A DNA stretch of 64,000 bases from Proteobacteria bacterium UBA2363. GTDB taxonomy: Bacteria; Pseudomonadota; Gammaproteobacteria; Xanthomonadales; UBA2363. The stretch covers positions 1-64,000 of the forward strand of contig DDTN01000029.1 of the NCBI GenBank assembly GCA_002344355.1. The letters are read 5' to 3'. Below the pieces are notes generated by a model, which saw only the letters and a list, made by a program, of their open reading frames with translations, was not told where the DNA came from and did not search any database. This document shows, piece by piece, positions 17,026 to 25,179 of this stretch; position 1 is the stretch's first letter; each line of letters begins with the position of its first letter. The position numbers were made by a program, and so were the translations under genes.

Positions 17026-17681
17026 CGGCCGGACCGCCCGCCACCGGCGCCCGGACCGGGCGCGCGCAGGTAGCCGTAGAGATCGAAACGGATGTCCAGC
17101 CGGTAGCTGCCGCCGGGCACCGCCGAGGTCGGCGCGCTGAACGCCGACGGCCGCGCCGCGGTCTGCTGCCGGTAGATGTTGAGCTCGTCGGCGAACAGCA
17201 GCGGCTTGCCGCCTTCCAGGGCGTGCAGGATCTCGCCGAAGTCGTCGATGTCGCAGCGCAGGTGGACCGAGATGGTGACCCGCTCGTAGCGCTCCTCGGC
17301 CATCGAGCGCTTGGGGTTGTGGCTGGCCACCTCGCACCGCTCGGGCACCTCCGCGTGCTGGGTGACGACGTCCTTCAGGCGCAGGAACAGGGCGGCGGCG
17401 GCGGAGTCGAAGTCGGCCTCCGGCAGGAACGAGGGGCTGCCGGACTCGAACGCGCGCACCTGGGCCAGGCGCGCCTCGATGTCGGCACGGGCGGCGACCG
17501 CGGCGCGGAAGCGCGCTTCCTGCTGGCGCAGGTCGGAGATCTCCCCGGCCATGGCCAGGTGCGGGGCGACGAACCACCAGTGCACCAGCAGCAGGTAGCC
17601 GCCGAGCACCACGATCAGCGCCAGCACCACGGCCAGCAGGCGGCCCTCACCCGGCGGCGGCAGCATCCGCATCGGCGGCAT
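17022..17681 (-). CDS. gspM: Type II secretion protein GspM
   Basis: 219 aa inner-membrane platform protein. One membrane helix (about 14-36: LLAVVLALIVVLGGYLLLVHWW) is followed by a periplasmic coiled-coil stretch (EISDLRQQEARFRAAV) and a ferredoxin-like domain ending in SYRLDIRFDLYGYLR. It works with GspL. Three in-frame ATGs lie close together (17681, 17672, 17666); with the first the gene overlaps gspL by 35 bp. The gene is followed by gspN with an ATGA overlap. Confidence 0.9.
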   Translation of the reverse strand: MPPMRMLPPPGEGRLLAVVLALIVVLGGYLLLVHWWFVAPHLAMAGEISDLRQQEARFRAAVAARADIEARLAQVRAFESGSPSFLPEADFDSAAAALFLRLKDVVTQHAEVPERCEVASHNPKRSMAEERYERVTISVHLRCDIDDFGEILHALEGGKPLLFADELNIYRQQTAARPSAFSAPTSAVPGGSYRLDIRFDLYGYLRAPGPGAGGGRSGR

Positions 17682-18894
17682 CCTCCTCGGGTCGGGGTCC
17701 GGATTCGGGCTCGCTGCCGGCAGCCGCGTCGTCGGGCTTGTCCGGCGCCTGCGCGGGCGCGGCGACCGGATCGTCGGCGCCGGGCTGCAGGCGGTAGCGG
17801 GCGCTCAGGGTGAAGCGCTCCTTGCGGGTGCGTGCATCCGGCGAGATCTGGCCGATGAAGGCCGGGTTGGCCAGGGTCCTGGAGTCCTGCAGCAGGGCGA
17901 TCAGGCGGGTCGCCTCGTCGCTCTGCCCGGCGATCTCCAGGGCGCCCTCGCGGAAGCTCATGCGCTCCAGCCAGGTGTGGTCGGGCAGGCGGGCGCTGAC
18001 GTCGGCCAGCACCCGCAGCACCGACGGCGTCTGCCGCTTGCGCTCGGTCAGGTAGCCGGCGCCCTCGACGGCGCTGTCCAGCTGGTTGCGCAGCGCGGTC
18101 ACCGCGCGCGCCTCGGTGCGCGCCTGCTCGACGTTGGCGCGCAGCGCCTCCAGGGCCTGCGCCCGGTTCGCCAGCGACTGCTGCATGGCGAGCACGGCGA
18201 GCAGCACCGCGGCGGCGGCCAGGATCCAGTTCATGCGCCGCTGCGGATCGCTGCGGCGGGCGCGCTGCGGCTCCGGCAGCAGGTTGAAGCCGGCCGGCAC
18301 ACGGCCCGGCTCGACCAGCAGGTCGGCGCCGTCGAGCGGCAGCTCGAGCGCGCGCGCGCGCTCGAGCAGGCCATCGAGCACCGGGCGCGGCACGATCGCC
18401 AGCCGCACCCTGATCTGGCGGCCGGCCGGGGCCGGCTCGACCTGCTGGTCGTAGTAGACCTGGTCGGCCTTGAACGGCGTCTGCCGGTCCATCTCGAAGG
18501 CCAGCACCTGGCGCAGGTTGGCTTCGACCGCGGCCGGGAACTGCAGGTTGCGCAGCAGCGCCTGGCCGGCCGGCATCACCAGCAGGAGCCGGCGGTCGGG
18601 ATCGGGCTCGCGGCCGAGCAGGCGCTGGAGGTCGGCGCGCAGGACGTCGAGGTCGCCGTCCAGCGCCAGCCGGGCGAACGGCTCGGTCTCGCCGCCGCGG
18701 CGGAGGCGCAGCTCGGTGCCGTCCAGCTCGACCAGCCAGGCCACCCGCCGGTCCTGGAGCCAGTCCTGCCAGCGCGGCGGCAGCAGGCGGACCAGTTCGG
18801 CCCGCCACCAGGAAAGGAAGGCCGGCACCGGGGAGCGCCGGTAGCGCGCCACCCAGGGGGCGACCGTCGGTTTGAGGGCGTCGAGCAGGGGCAT
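17647..18894 (-). CDS. gspL: Type II secretion protein GspL
   Basis: 415 aa. The N-terminal cytoplasmic actin-like domain (VAWLVELDGTELRLRRGG, LLVMPAGQALLRNLQFPAAVE, QVLAFEMDRQTPFKADQVYY) recruits the GspE ATPase. A membrane helix follows (NWILAAAAVLLAVLAM, about 236-251), then a periplasmic coiled coil and a ferredoxin-like domain (LLADVSARLPDHTWLERMSF region). The acidic, Ala-rich C-terminal tail is unusual but tolerated in the family. The ATG at 18894 touches the gspK stop (TGATG). Confidence 0.92.
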   Translation of the reverse strand: MPLLDALKPTVAPWVARYRRSPVPAFLSWWRAELVRLLPPRWQDWLQDRRVAWLVELDGTELRLRRGGETEPFARLALDGDLDVLRADLQRLLGREPDPDRRLLLVMPAGQALLRNLQFPAAVEANLRQVLAFEMDRQTPFKADQVYYDQQVEPAPAGRQIRVRLAIVPRPVLDGLLERARALELPLDGADLLVEPGRVPAGFNLLPEPQRARRSDPQRRMNWILAAAAVLLAVLAMQQSLANRAQALEALRANVEQARTEARAVTALRNQLDSAVEGAGYLTERKRQTPSVLRVLADVSARLPDHTWLERMSFREGALEIAGQSDEATRLIALLQDSRTLANPAFIGQISPDARTRKERFTLSARYRLQPGADDPVAAPAQAPDKPDDAAAGSEPESGPRPEEDAADADAAAAG

Positions 18895-19811
18895 CAGGCG
18901 TTTTCGTTGTCGCGCCAGCGCAGGATGACGAACGGGCGGCCGTTCGCCGCGGCACCGCCGATGCGGATGGTGGCCTCGAGCAGCCCGGTCGCGCCGTTGG
19001 CCAGCGTGGCCTTGGACCGCACACTGTAGGTGAAACCGCCGCCGCCCGCCATGACGGGGGTGCCGTCGGGCAGGGTCAGCAGGCCGGCCATGGCCGGGTC
19101 GCCGAGCGGCATCTCGCGCCGCTGGGCCACGAATTCCGCGGCCATCTCCGGGGTCATCCCGGGCAGGGCCAGCAGGGCGTCGGCGGAGGCGTAGGCGGCG
19201 TTCGGCTGCATGCGGCCGGCGTAGACCGTGACCGCAGGCTCGAGTTCGCGGTACAGCTCGTAGGTGACGCCCATCACCTGCTGCAGCTCGGCGACGGTGT
19301 CGAAGTAGGCGTTCTTGGCGCCATAGGGATAGCCGGCGGACCGGTAGTCCGCCGACTCGGCGCCGAGCGGCATCGGGGTATCGTCGGGGTCGCGCCAATC
19401 CATGATCGCGTGGGCGAGTTCCTGGGCCTGAAGCTCCTCGACCCCCTTGCCGCGCAGGAAGTTCACCAGGGTCGCCTCGTCGGAGATGTTGAGGTCGAGC
19501 TTGCCGCTCTCGTCGGTGATCGCGACCTCGATCGCGACGCCGTCGATCTCGAAGGTGTAGGGGCGGCCGTCCGGGATCCAGCGCAGGGCCGGGTCCGGCA
19601 GGCGCATCTCCAGGACCACCCGGTGCAGGCCGGCCTCGGCCAGGTAGCGGGCCCGGGTGGTGTCGAACAGGTTGCGCGCCTGCAGGTGCTCGACGTGGGC
19701 GACGAGGGCGTAGCCGCCGATGATCAGGGTCAGCATGGCGGTGGCCCAGACCGTGAACAGCAGGGCGGCGCCGCGGGGCCGGCGCCGCGGGCGGCGGTCA
19801 GCGTTCGGCAT
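18894..19811 (-). CDS. gspK: Type II secretion minor pseudopilin GspK
   Basis: 305 aa. A basic leader (RRPRRRPRG) precedes a hydrophobic helix starting AALLFTVWATAML. As is usual for GspK, the +5 glutamate seen in other pseudopilins is absent. The large globular domain has the family segments YLAEAGLHRVVLE, ITDESGKLDLN, AIMDWRDPDDTP and SADALLALPGMTPEMAAEF. It forms the pseudopilus tip with GspI and GspJ. It overlaps gspJ by 14 bp. Confidence 0.93.
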   Translation of the reverse strand: MPNADRRPRRRPRGAALLFTVWATAMLTLIIGGYALVAHVEHLQARNLFDTTRARYLAEAGLHRVVLEMRLPDPALRWIPDGRPYTFEIDGVAIEVAITDESGKLDLNISDEATLVNFLRGKGVEELQAQELAHAIMDWRDPDDTPMPLGAESADYRSAGYPYGAKNAYFDTVAELQQVMGVTYELYRELEPAVTVYAGRMQPNAAYASADALLALPGMTPEMAAEFVAQRREMPLGDPAMAGLLTLPDGTPVMAGGGGFTYSVRSKATLANGATGLLEATIRIGGAAANGRPFVILRWRDNENA

Positions 19812-20550
19812 TGGGGTTGTTCCCGGTCGGGGGCTGCTGCACGGGCTGGCCCTCCGGCGTCATCGGCTGGATGATGCCGGAGGCCTCCATGCCCGCCTGG
19901 TCGTCGCCGCCGAAGAAGCGGTAGGCGTTGTTGACGCCGCCGACGTCGATCAGCAGGGGCACCTCCAGCACCGGCCAGGTCAGGCCGCTGTCGCGCTCGA
20001 ACTCGATGCTCAGGCGGACCATCATCGGCGTCCGCGACGGGTCCTCCCAGTCGTCGCGCCAGTCGCCCAGGCGGCCGCGCTCGTCGATGCCGCGGAACTC
20101 GAAGCGGGCGCGCCGGATGCGGTCGAGCAGGAACACCGGCTCGGCGGCATCGTCCTCGTCGCCGAGCAGCATCCGGTGGTTGAACACCAGGCGGCCGCGC
20201 TCGATCGCCAGCGACTGCACGTAGGGCCCGCCGCTGCTCAGGTAGCCGGGCATCGGCGCGACGAAGGTGATCTCGCGGTCGTCGCCCGCGAACACGTGGT
20301 TGCGGCCCTCGCGGCGGTCGGCGGCGAACGCCAGGGGCACCGCCCGCGACAGCTGCCGGCGCACGAATTCCTGGGTGACCCGGATCGAGTTGACCGCCTC
20401 GATGCGGTGCTCGCCGCGCTCGGCCGCCTTGCGGCTCATGCGGATGGCGCCGACCGCGATCGCCATGATCATGGCGACCAGGATCATCGCCAGGACGACC
20501 TCGATCAGGGTGAAGCCGCGGCCGCCGCGGCGGGCGCCGGCGCGCCTCAT
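19798..20550 (-). CDS. gspJ: Type II secretion minor pseudopilin GspJ
   Basis: 250 aa. The prepilin peptidase site RRGGRG/FTLIEVVLAMIL lies near residue 12, with the expected Gly -1, Phe +1 and Glu +5. The family features RLVFNHRMLL and FEFRGIDERGRLGDWRDDWE follow, and the C-terminal tail is proline/glutamine-rich. A pseudopilus tip component with GspI and GspK. The ATG at 20550 overlaps the gspI stop as ATGA. Confidence 0.92.
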   Translation of the reverse strand: MRRAGARRGGRGFTLIEVVLAMILVAMIMAIAVGAIRMSRKAAERGEHRIEAVNSIRVTQEFVRRQLSRAVPLAFAADRREGRNHVFAGDDREITFVAPMPGYLSSGGPYVQSLAIERGRLVFNHRMLLGDEDDAAEPVFLLDRIRRARFEFRGIDERGRLGDWRDDWEDPSRTPMMVRLSIEFERDSGLTWPVLEVPLLIDVGGVNNAYRFFGGDDQAGMEASGIIQPMTPEGQPVQQPPTGNNPNAER

Positions 20551-21152
20551 CGCTTGCCGTCCTGGCCGCCGGCGTCGACCTCGCGACCGCTGCCGGCGCG
20601 GCCGCGCTGGCCGGCGCGCTGTCCGGCGCGCTCGCCGGGCGCGGCGCTGCGCTCGCCGCCCGATTCGCCGGGCGGCGTGTCGAACAGCACCGCCTGGTCC
20701 GGCGCGTAGGCGCGCAGCGTGGTGAACCGGGTGCTGCGCTCGCGTGGCGGCCGTCCCCAGAAGACATCGAGGTCGACCCGGTACAGGCGCAGGCCGACGG
20801 TATCCGGATCGACCGGCTCCTCGCGCTCGGGAACGTACTCCTCGACCCGCATCTCCCAGCGGAAGTCGTCGTCGAAGCGGTCGCGGGTCTCGCCCTCCTC
20901 CAGCTTCTCGCCGATCCCGACCAGGTCCAGCTTGCTCTGCGCCCACTGCGCCGCCAGCGACTCCTGCTCGGCGCGCACGGTCTGCCGCATCGAGGTGCTC
21001 AGCGCCGACATCAGCACGCCCAGGAAGGTCGCGAGCAGGACGAAGGCGGCGATCGCCTCGATCAGGGTGAAGCCGCGCTGCTGGCCGGCCGCGCCGGGGA
21101 CGACGCCGCCCGGGCCGCGCGGCCCGCGCCGCCATGCCGGGCGGGCCGTCAC
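20547..21152 (-). CDS. gspI: Type II secretion minor pseudopilin GspI
   Basis: 201 aa from a GTG at 21152, chosen because it overlaps the gspH stop as GTGA; longer in-frame starts would run into gspH. A leader of about 26 basic/Gly-rich residues ends QQRG/FTLIEAIAAFVLLATF, a correct type-IV-like cleavage site. The globular part contains AAQWAQSKLDLVGIG, typical of GspI. The C-terminal 45 residues are Gly/Arg/Glu-rich and look disordered, which is longer than usual. Confidence 0.9.
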   Translation of the reverse strand: MTARPAWRRGPRGPGGVVPGAAGQQRGFTLIEAIAAFVLLATFLGVLMSALSTSMRQTVRAEQESLAAQWAQSKLDLVGIGEKLEEGETRDRFDDDFRWEMRVEEYVPEREEPVDPDTVGLRLYRVDLDVFWGRPPRERSTRFTTLRAYAPDQAVLFDTPPGESGGERSAAPGERAGQRAGQRGRAGSGREVDAGGQDGKR

Positions 21153-21655
21153 TGCCGGACCTCCTCGAGCGAGATCTCGCCGGTCAGCCAGGTCACGTTG
21201 ACCAGCCACTCGCGCTGGCCGGCGAGCAGGCGCACGAAACCGCCGGTGGAGCTGCCGTCCGGGAAGAAGCGGATGCGGCCGGCGGTCTCCTGGGTGAGCT
21301 CCTGGCGGGCGGTGCGCAGCACCAGCCGCATGTCGTCGGGCAGCTTGACCGTGGCCTTGCCCGGCGCGGTGTAGGTGCGCGCCTCGACGTCGACCTCGAG
21401 GGCGCGCTCCTCGCGCTGCAGGATGGCCTGGCCGCGGGTGTAGCGCAGCGCGGATGCGATATCGCGGCTGGCCGCCTTGACCTTGGTCGAGGCCAGGCCG
21501 CGGCTGAGGCTGAACGCCATGGCGCTGACCACGATGACGCTGAGCGCCAGCACCGCGACCAGTTCGATCAGCGAGAAGCCGGAAGCGGAGCGCCGGCCAG
21601 CGGGCGTCGCGGCGGGCTGGTCTTCTCGACGGCGCGGGCGGCAGGTGGGCGTCAT
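21149..21655 (-). CDS. gspH: Type II secretion minor pseudopilin GspH
   Basis: 168 aa. Leader of about 25 residues, then SG/FSLIELVAVLALSVIVV with Glu +5. The body shows SRDIASALRYTRGQAIL and RIRFFPDGSSTGGFVRL, both typical of GspH. Connects the major pseudopilin to the tip complex. The start ATG at 21655 follows a 79-bp gap after gspG, the largest gap inside the operon apart from the gspE-gspF spacing; I see no terminator in it. Confidence 0.92.
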   Translation of the reverse strand: MTPTCRPRRREDQPAATPAGRRSASGFSLIELVAVLALSVIVVSAMAFSLSRGLASTKVKAASRDIASALRYTRGQAILQREERALEVDVEARTYTAPGKATVKLPDDMRLVLRTARQELTQETAGRIRFFPDGSSTGGFVRLLAGQREWLVNVTWLTGEISLEEVRQ

Positions 21656-21734
21656 CTGGAATGTCCGGCCGGCTCGGGCGGGCGGGGAGCGCCCGGCCGC
21701 CGGGCGCCGTGGCCGGCCCGGGGGCCGGCGGCGG

Positions 21735-22157
21735 CTACTGCCAGCTGCCGATGTCGGCGTTGTTGCCGTCGCCGCCGGGCTGCTTGTCGCGGCCCAGGGA
21801 GACGATGTCGAAGTCGCCGTGCTGGCCGGGGTTGCGGTAGACCAGGTCGGTGCCCCAGGGATCCTTGAGCTGGGCCTCGCGGATGTACGGGCCGCCCCAG
21901 TCGTTGCCGGCGCCGGACGGACGGCTGACCAGCTCCTGCAGGCCGTTCGGGTAGCTGCCGACGTCCATGTAGTAGTTCTCCACCGCGGCGGCGACGATCT
22001 TCACCTGCGACTTGGCGGCGTTGACCTGGCCACGGCCGAACTGCGGCGCGACGCCACGCACGACCAGGGTCGCGACGATGCCGATCAGCACCAGCACGGC
22101 GACCATCTCGATCAGGCTGAAGCCGGCGGCGCGGCTGCGGGGAAGGGCGTGGAACAT
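21735..22157 (-). CDS. gspG: Type II secretion major pseudopilin GspG
   Basis: 140 aa. Leader MFHALPRSRAAG, then FSLIEMVAVLVLIGIVATLV with Glu +5. The conserved GspG core follows: AKSQVKIVAAAVENYYMDVG, YPNGLQELVSRP, GGPYIREAQLKDPWG and a calcium-loop-like C-terminus DIVSLGRDKQPGGDGNNADI. Main subunit of the pseudopilus. The gap to gspF is only 4 bp. Confidence 0.95.
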   Translation of the reverse strand: MFHALPRSRAAGFSLIEMVAVLVLIGIVATLVVRGVAPQFGRGQVNAAKSQVKIVAAAVENYYMDVGSYPNGLQELVSRPSGAGNDWGGPYIREAQLKDPWGTDLVYRNPGQHGDFDIVSLGRDKQPGGDGNNADIGSWQ

Positions 22158-22161
22158 GGGG

Positions 22162-23382
22162 TCAGCCTCCTACGGTGGACATGATGGTCATGATCGGCAT
22201 CAGCAGCGCCATCATGATAAGGCCGACCACCAGCGCCATGACCAGGGTGAGCACCGGGGTCAGGGCCGCCAGCAGGCGGTCGATGGTGGCCTTGGTCTCG
22301 TTGTCGAAGGCGTCGGCGACCTTGAGCAGCATGGTGTCCAGCTCGCCCGACTCCTCGCCCACCGCGACCATCTGCAGCGCCAGCTTGGGAAAGCGCTTCT
22401 GCTGACCCAGCGCGTACGCCAGGCCGTCGCCGGTCTTGACCAGGCCGGCGGCCTCGTCGACCGCCTCGGCCAGCACCGAATTGCTGAGCACGTTGCGGGC
22501 GATCGACAGGGCCGCCAGCAATGGAACGCCGCTCTGCAGCAAAGTTCCCAGGGTGCGCGCCAGGCGCGCGGTATCCAGGCGCAGCATCAGGGTGCCGAAC
22601 AGGCCCATGCGCAGGAAGCGCTCGTCCCAGGCGCGCCGGCTGTCGGCCTGGGCGAGCTGGCGCCGGAACCAGGCGGCGAGCACCACGGCGCCGCCCAGCA
22701 GCAGCCACCACCAGCCGGTCAGCAGGTTGCCGAACGCCAGCACCACGCGCGTCACCAGGGGCAGGTCGGTGCCCAGGTCCTCGAACATCGGCACGAACTG
22801 CGGCACCACGAACATCAGCAGCAGGACGATGGTGGCGAGCACCGCCACCACCAGGATCGCCGGGTAGATCAGGGCGCTGACCACCGAGGACTTCAGCTTC
22901 TGGCTGCGGTCCATGTACTCGGCCAGGCGGCGCAGGGTGCGCTCCAGGGTGCCGCCGATCTCGCCGGCGCGGACCATGTTCACGTACAGGCGGCTGAACG
23001 AGCCGTGCTGGGCCTCGAGCGCGTCGGACAGCGTGCTGCCCTCGCGCACCTGGTCGCGGATCCGGCCGATCATGGCCCGCGCCTTCTCGCTCTCGGGCAT
23101 GTCGAGCAGGATCTGCAGGGCGCGGTCGAGCGGCTGGCCGGCGCCCATCAGGGTCGCGAGCTGGTCGGTGAACGCGGTGACCTGCTTGGCGTTCATCGCG
23201 CTCTTGCGCATCAGCCCGCCGAACAGCCCGCCGGCCATCGCGGCATCGGCCTCCTCCGCCGACAGCGGGATGTTGCCGGCCTCCTGCACCTTGACGATCA
23301 CCTCGTCGGCGCTGCCGGCGTCCATCTGCCCCTCGAGCGTGTCGCCGGCGGGGGTGACGGCCTTGTAGCGGTAGAGGGTCAT
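22162..23382 (-). CDS. gspF: Type II secretion inner-membrane platform protein GspF
   Basis: 406 aa, polytopic. Two repeated T2SSF domains: VTAFTDQLATLMGAGQPLDRAL (from about 70) and ARLARTLGTLLQSGVPLLAALS (from about 275), each followed by membrane helices near 175, 225 and 380. MVAVGEESGELDTML is the usual family block. It couples GspE ATP hydrolysis to pseudopilus assembly. No clear ribosome binding site is seen; the 63 bp before the ATG are filled by a GTCCCGG heptad array able to fold back, so translation may be coupled to gspE or controlled by that structure. Confidence 0.94.
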   Translation of the reverse strand: MTLYRYKAVTPAGDTLEGQMDAGSADEVIVKVQEAGNIPLSAEEADAAMAGGLFGGLMRKSAMNAKQVTAFTDQLATLMGAGQPLDRALQILLDMPESEKARAMIGRIRDQVREGSTLSDALEAQHGSFSRLYVNMVRAGEIGGTLERTLRRLAEYMDRSQKLKSSVVSALIYPAILVVAVLATIVLLLMFVVPQFVPMFEDLGTDLPLVTRVVLAFGNLLTGWWWLLLGGAVVLAAWFRRQLAQADSRRAWDERFLRMGLFGTLMLRLDTARLARTLGTLLQSGVPLLAALSIARNVLSNSVLAEAVDEAAGLVKTGDGLAYALGQQKRFPKLALQMVAVGEESGELDTMLLKVADAFDNETKATIDRLLAALTPVLTLVMALVVGLIMMALLMPIMTIMSTVGG

Positions 23383-23384
23383 GG

Positions 23385-23443
23385 GAGCCGGGACCCGGCT
23401 TCATGGCCCCGAGTCCCGGGTCCCGGGTCCCGGGTCCCGGCTC
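23385..23443. repeat. Heptanucleotide repeat with inverted arm between gspE and gspF
   Basis: Four perfect tandem copies of GTCCCGG occupy 23413-23440. The sequence GAGCCGGGAC at 23385-23394 is the exact complement of GTCCCGGCTC at 23434-23443, so the transcript can form a 10-bp hairpin directly over the region where the gspF ribosome binding site would be expected. Confidence 0.8.
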
Positions 23444-23445
23444 TC

Positions 23446-25179
23446 TCAGCCTTCCTGCGTGACACGCAGCACCTCCTCGACGGTCGTGACGCCGGCGACC
23501 GACTTGGCCAGGCCGTCCTCGAACATGATGCGCATGCCCTCTTCCTGGGCCTGGGCCTGCAGCTTCAGCTCGTCGGCGTGCTGCATGATCAGGCGGCGCA
23601 GCGGCTCGCTCATGGTCAGGAATTCCATGATCGTGGTGCGCCCGAAGTAGCCGGTCGGGGTGATCGCCGAGGGCATCGGACGGAACAGCTTCACCGGACG
23701 CTCGCTGGTGTAGCGCTCCAGGCGGTACTCGGCGACCACCTCGGGCAGGGCGATGTAGGTCTCGGCGTGGGTCGGCTCCATGCGCCGAACGAGGCGCTGC
23801 GCCAGGATGCCGTTGATGGTCGAGCACAGCAGGTAGTCCTCGACGCCCATGTCGAGCAGGCGGGTGATGCCGCCGGCCGCCGAGTTGGTGTGCAGGGTGG
23901 ACAGCACCAGGTGGCCGGTCAGCGCCGACTGGATGGCGATCTTCGCCGTCTCCAGGTCGCGCATCTCGCCGATCATGATGATGTCCGGGTCCTGGCGGAC
24001 GATCGAGCGCAGCGCGTGCGCGAAGTCCAGGCCGATCTGCGGCTTGGCCTGGATCTGGTTGATGCCCTCGATCTGGTACTCGACCGGGTCCTCGACCGTG
24101 ATGATCTTCACGTCCGGGGTGTTGAGCTGGGACAGCGCCGTGTACAGCGTGGTGGTCTTGCCCGAGCCGGTCGGGCCGGTCACCAGCATGATGCCGTGCG
24201 GCAGCTCCAGCACCTTCAGGAAGCGCGGCAGGAACTCGTCGGTGAAGCCCAGCCGGTGGAAGTCGAAGACCACGCTCTCGCGGTCGAGGATGCGCATCAC
24301 CACGCTCTCGCCGTGCGCGGTCGGCACGGTGGAGACGCGCAGGTCCAGCTCCTTGCCCTGCACGCGCAGCATGATGCGGCCGTCCTGCGGCAGGCGCCGC
24401 TCGGCGATGTTGAGCTTGGCCATGATCTTGATGCGCGAGATCACCGCCGCGGTGCTGGAGGCGGGCGGCGACTCGACCTCGTGCAGCACGCCGTCGACGC
24501 GGTAGCGCACCTTCAGGCGGTTCTCGAAGGGCTCGATGTGGATGTCGCTGGCGCGGCCCTCGACGGCGCGCTGGATGACCAGGTTGACCAGCCGGATCAC
24601 CGGCGCCTCGGAGGCCAGGTCGCGCAGGTGCTCGACGTCGTCCTCGCCGCGGCCGCCGTCCTCGGACAGGCTCTCGACGATGGTGCCCAGCGCCGAGCGG
24701 CCCTGGCCGTAGTAGCGCTCGATCAGATCGTCGATCTCCGAGCGCAGGCCGACCGCGACCTCGACCCGCCGGCCGGTGGCCAGGGCGGTGGCCTGCACCG
24801 GGTAGTCCTCCTGCGGATCGGCGACCAGCAGGCGCACGCTGGCCTCGGTCTCGGCGATCGGCACCACGTGGTACTGCTTGAGGAAGCGCACCGGCAGCTG
24901 GATGTTCTCCGGCGGCGCCTCCGGGGCGTCCTTGCCGGCCAGCACGTCCAGGCCCATGACCGCGGCGATCGCCTCGGCGACGTCGCGCTCGGAGGCCAGG
25001 CCCAGCTTGGTCAGCAGGGCGACCAGGCTGCCGCCGGATTCCTCGTGCAGGCGCCGGGCGCGGCCGAGGTCGGCCTCCTTGAGGCGGCCGCGCTCGACCA
25101 GGGCGGCGCAGATGCGCACCTCGTTCTCGTCCAGCGTCGCCACCGGTGCCTGCGGATCAGCCACGTCCATCGGGTTCAT
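23446..25179 (-). CDS. gspE: Type II secretion ATPase GspE
   Basis: 577 aa. Cytoplasmic motor. An N-terminal MshEN-like region (ICAALVERGRLKEADLGRARRL, TKLGLASERDVAEAIA) binds GspL. The ATPase domain has VTGPTGSGKTT (Walker A, near residue 336), the Asp box, DPDIIMIGEMRD (Walker B) and LVLSTLHTNSAAGG (His box). After AQRLVRRM, where most GspE proteins carry a four-cysteine zinc motif, no cysteine pairs are seen. The gene overlaps the upstream membrane-protein gene by 23 bp; an alternative ATG at 25170 would shorten this to 14 bp. Confidence 0.95.
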   Translation of the reverse strand: MNPMDVADPQAPVATLDENEVRICAALVERGRLKEADLGRARRLHEESGGSLVALLTKLGLASERDVAEAIAAVMGLDVLAGKDAPEAPPENIQLPVRFLKQYHVVPIAETEASVRLLVADPQEDYPVQATALATGRRVEVAVGLRSEIDDLIERYYGQGRSALGTIVESLSEDGGRGEDDVEHLRDLASEAPVIRLVNLVIQRAVEGRASDIHIEPFENRLKVRYRVDGVLHEVESPPASSTAAVISRIKIMAKLNIAERRLPQDGRIMLRVQGKELDLRVSTVPTAHGESVVMRILDRESVVFDFHRLGFTDEFLPRFLKVLELPHGIMLVTGPTGSGKTTTLYTALSQLNTPDVKIITVEDPVEYQIEGINQIQAKPQIGLDFAHALRSIVRQDPDIIMIGEMRDLETAKIAIQSALTGHLVLSTLHTNSAAGGITRLLDMGVEDYLLCSTINGILAQRLVRRMEPTHAETYIALPEVVAEYRLERYTSERPVKLFRPMPSAITPTGYFGRTTIMEFLTMSEPLRRLIMQHADELKLQAQAQEEGMRIMFEDGLAKSVAGVTTVEEVLRVTQEG

